A stretch of DNA of 29,547 nucleotides, from NCBI GenBank assembly GCA_964532145.1, contig CAZHGM010000008.1, positions 1-29,547 on the forward strand, read 5' to 3'. The position numbers and the translations under genes were made by a program. The notes beneath the pieces are model-generated. The model saw only the letters and a program-made list of their open reading frames with translations. It was not told the origin of the DNA and did not search any database. Shown here one piece after another: positions 29,418-29,547 of the stretch (the first letter of the stretch is position 1; each line of letters begins with the position of its first letter). Origin of the DNA: JAPUDQ01 sp964532145. GTDB taxonomy: Bacteria > Patescibacteriota > Saccharimonadia > Saccharimonadales > Saccharimonadaceae.

Positions 29418-29547
29418 GTCTTTGTTGGGACAGAGATCCAAACAAGTTTTGACGAGGGCTCGCCCAGTAGCGAGTCGCCGAGGGTCATCACAAAAGTGAT
29501 GTAAGCGTTCCCCACAGGTGGACATTATCGGCGATCTACTACTGGGC
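29418..29547 (+). ncRNA. Putative structured RNA or leader, running to the window edge
   Basis: A promoter at 29383-29411 points into this stretch. An early hairpin joins TTGG/CCAA (29424-29427, 29438-29441). The main domain is closed by a 9-bp stem GCCCAGTAG/CTACTGGGC (29462-29470, 29539-29547). Inside are TCGCCGA/TCGGCGA (7 bp) and CATCAC/GTGATG with an AAAA loop. CTCG (29459-29462) could instead pair with CGAG on either side, competing with the closing stem, which is riboswitch-like. No known class recognised; 5S rRNA and SRP RNA signatures are absent. What follows lies outside the window. Confidence 0.45.

Noticed and set aside
29460..29547. 5S rRNA at the window end
   Set aside because: It lacks the conserved 5S loop sequences (CCATCCCGAAC type) and the stem arrangement differs.
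1..29547. CRISPR array or Cas genes
   Set aside because: No regularly spaced repeats and no Cas-like protein seen; the only tandem repeats are the coding 99-bp modules and the IS flanks.
1..29547. SR1/Gracilibacteria-type code (UGA read as Gly)
   Set aside because: TGA is a natural end for several intact genes (GH5, VirD4-like, transposase) and conserved glycines use normal codons.

Overview
The window looks like a chromosomal segment of a Candidatus Saccharibacteria (TM7) or closely related Patescibacteria/CPR bacterium. The reasons are the reduced, compact gene set, a sec-type surface protein with a cysteine-repeat stalk and a C-terminal LPSTG-like anchor beside a large VirD4/TraG-like ATPase, the lean promoters (often a -10 box abutting the start codon), and normal use of TGA as stop, which excludes the SR1/Gracilibacteria code. 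The assignment is inferred from content; no database search was possible.

Layout. Positions 1-190 hold the 5' tip, leader and promoter of a 16S rRNA gene running left. Next come a DUF212 membrane phosphatase-like gene, gyrA and gyrB (minus). A divergent promoter pair separates gyrB from the plus-strand surface protein and a small membrane protein. Facing them on the minus strand are the VirD4-like ATPase, a Pro-rich small protein and a small membrane protein. A gene-free interval of about 1 kb (12.1-13.15 kb) is rich in predicted RNA hairpins and an AT-rich block, and ends with inverted DnaA-box-like sites, a consensus promoter, a 19-codon ORF and a terminator. Then follow a GH5 glucanase-like gene and tmRNA (minus), comM and infC-rpmI-rplT (plus), and RNase P RNA, a Nudix/RNase HI fusion, tRNA-Pro, an unidentified structured RNA, an M50 protease, rpmB, an MBL-like protein, a wHTH-nucleotidyltransferase, miaA, an alkyltransferase-like gene and thrS (all minus).

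thrS is preceded by a T-box-like leader. Its promoter shares a palindromic -35 box with the divergent tRNA-Val promoter. To the right, a small membrane-anchored gene is broken twice: by a frame change at an 8-C run, and by a 733-bp IS1595-family element with a perfect 8-bp target duplication. The right end has a leaderless 43-aa ORF, nrdR with a palindromic NrdR-box-like site, a processive-type GT2 glycosyltransferase with a partner membrane protein, tRNA-Gly, tRNA-Thr, and the start of another structured RNA with its own promoter.

Most content is informational: topology, translation initiation, ribosomal proteins, tRNA modification, trans-translation and RNA processing. The accessory or least understood parts are the surface-protein/ATPase block, the hairpin-rich interval at 12.1-13.2 kb, the three unassigned structured RNAs and the IS-disrupted gene. 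Several genes with a clear promoter appear leaderless, while internal operon genes carry Shine-Dalgarno (SD) sites.
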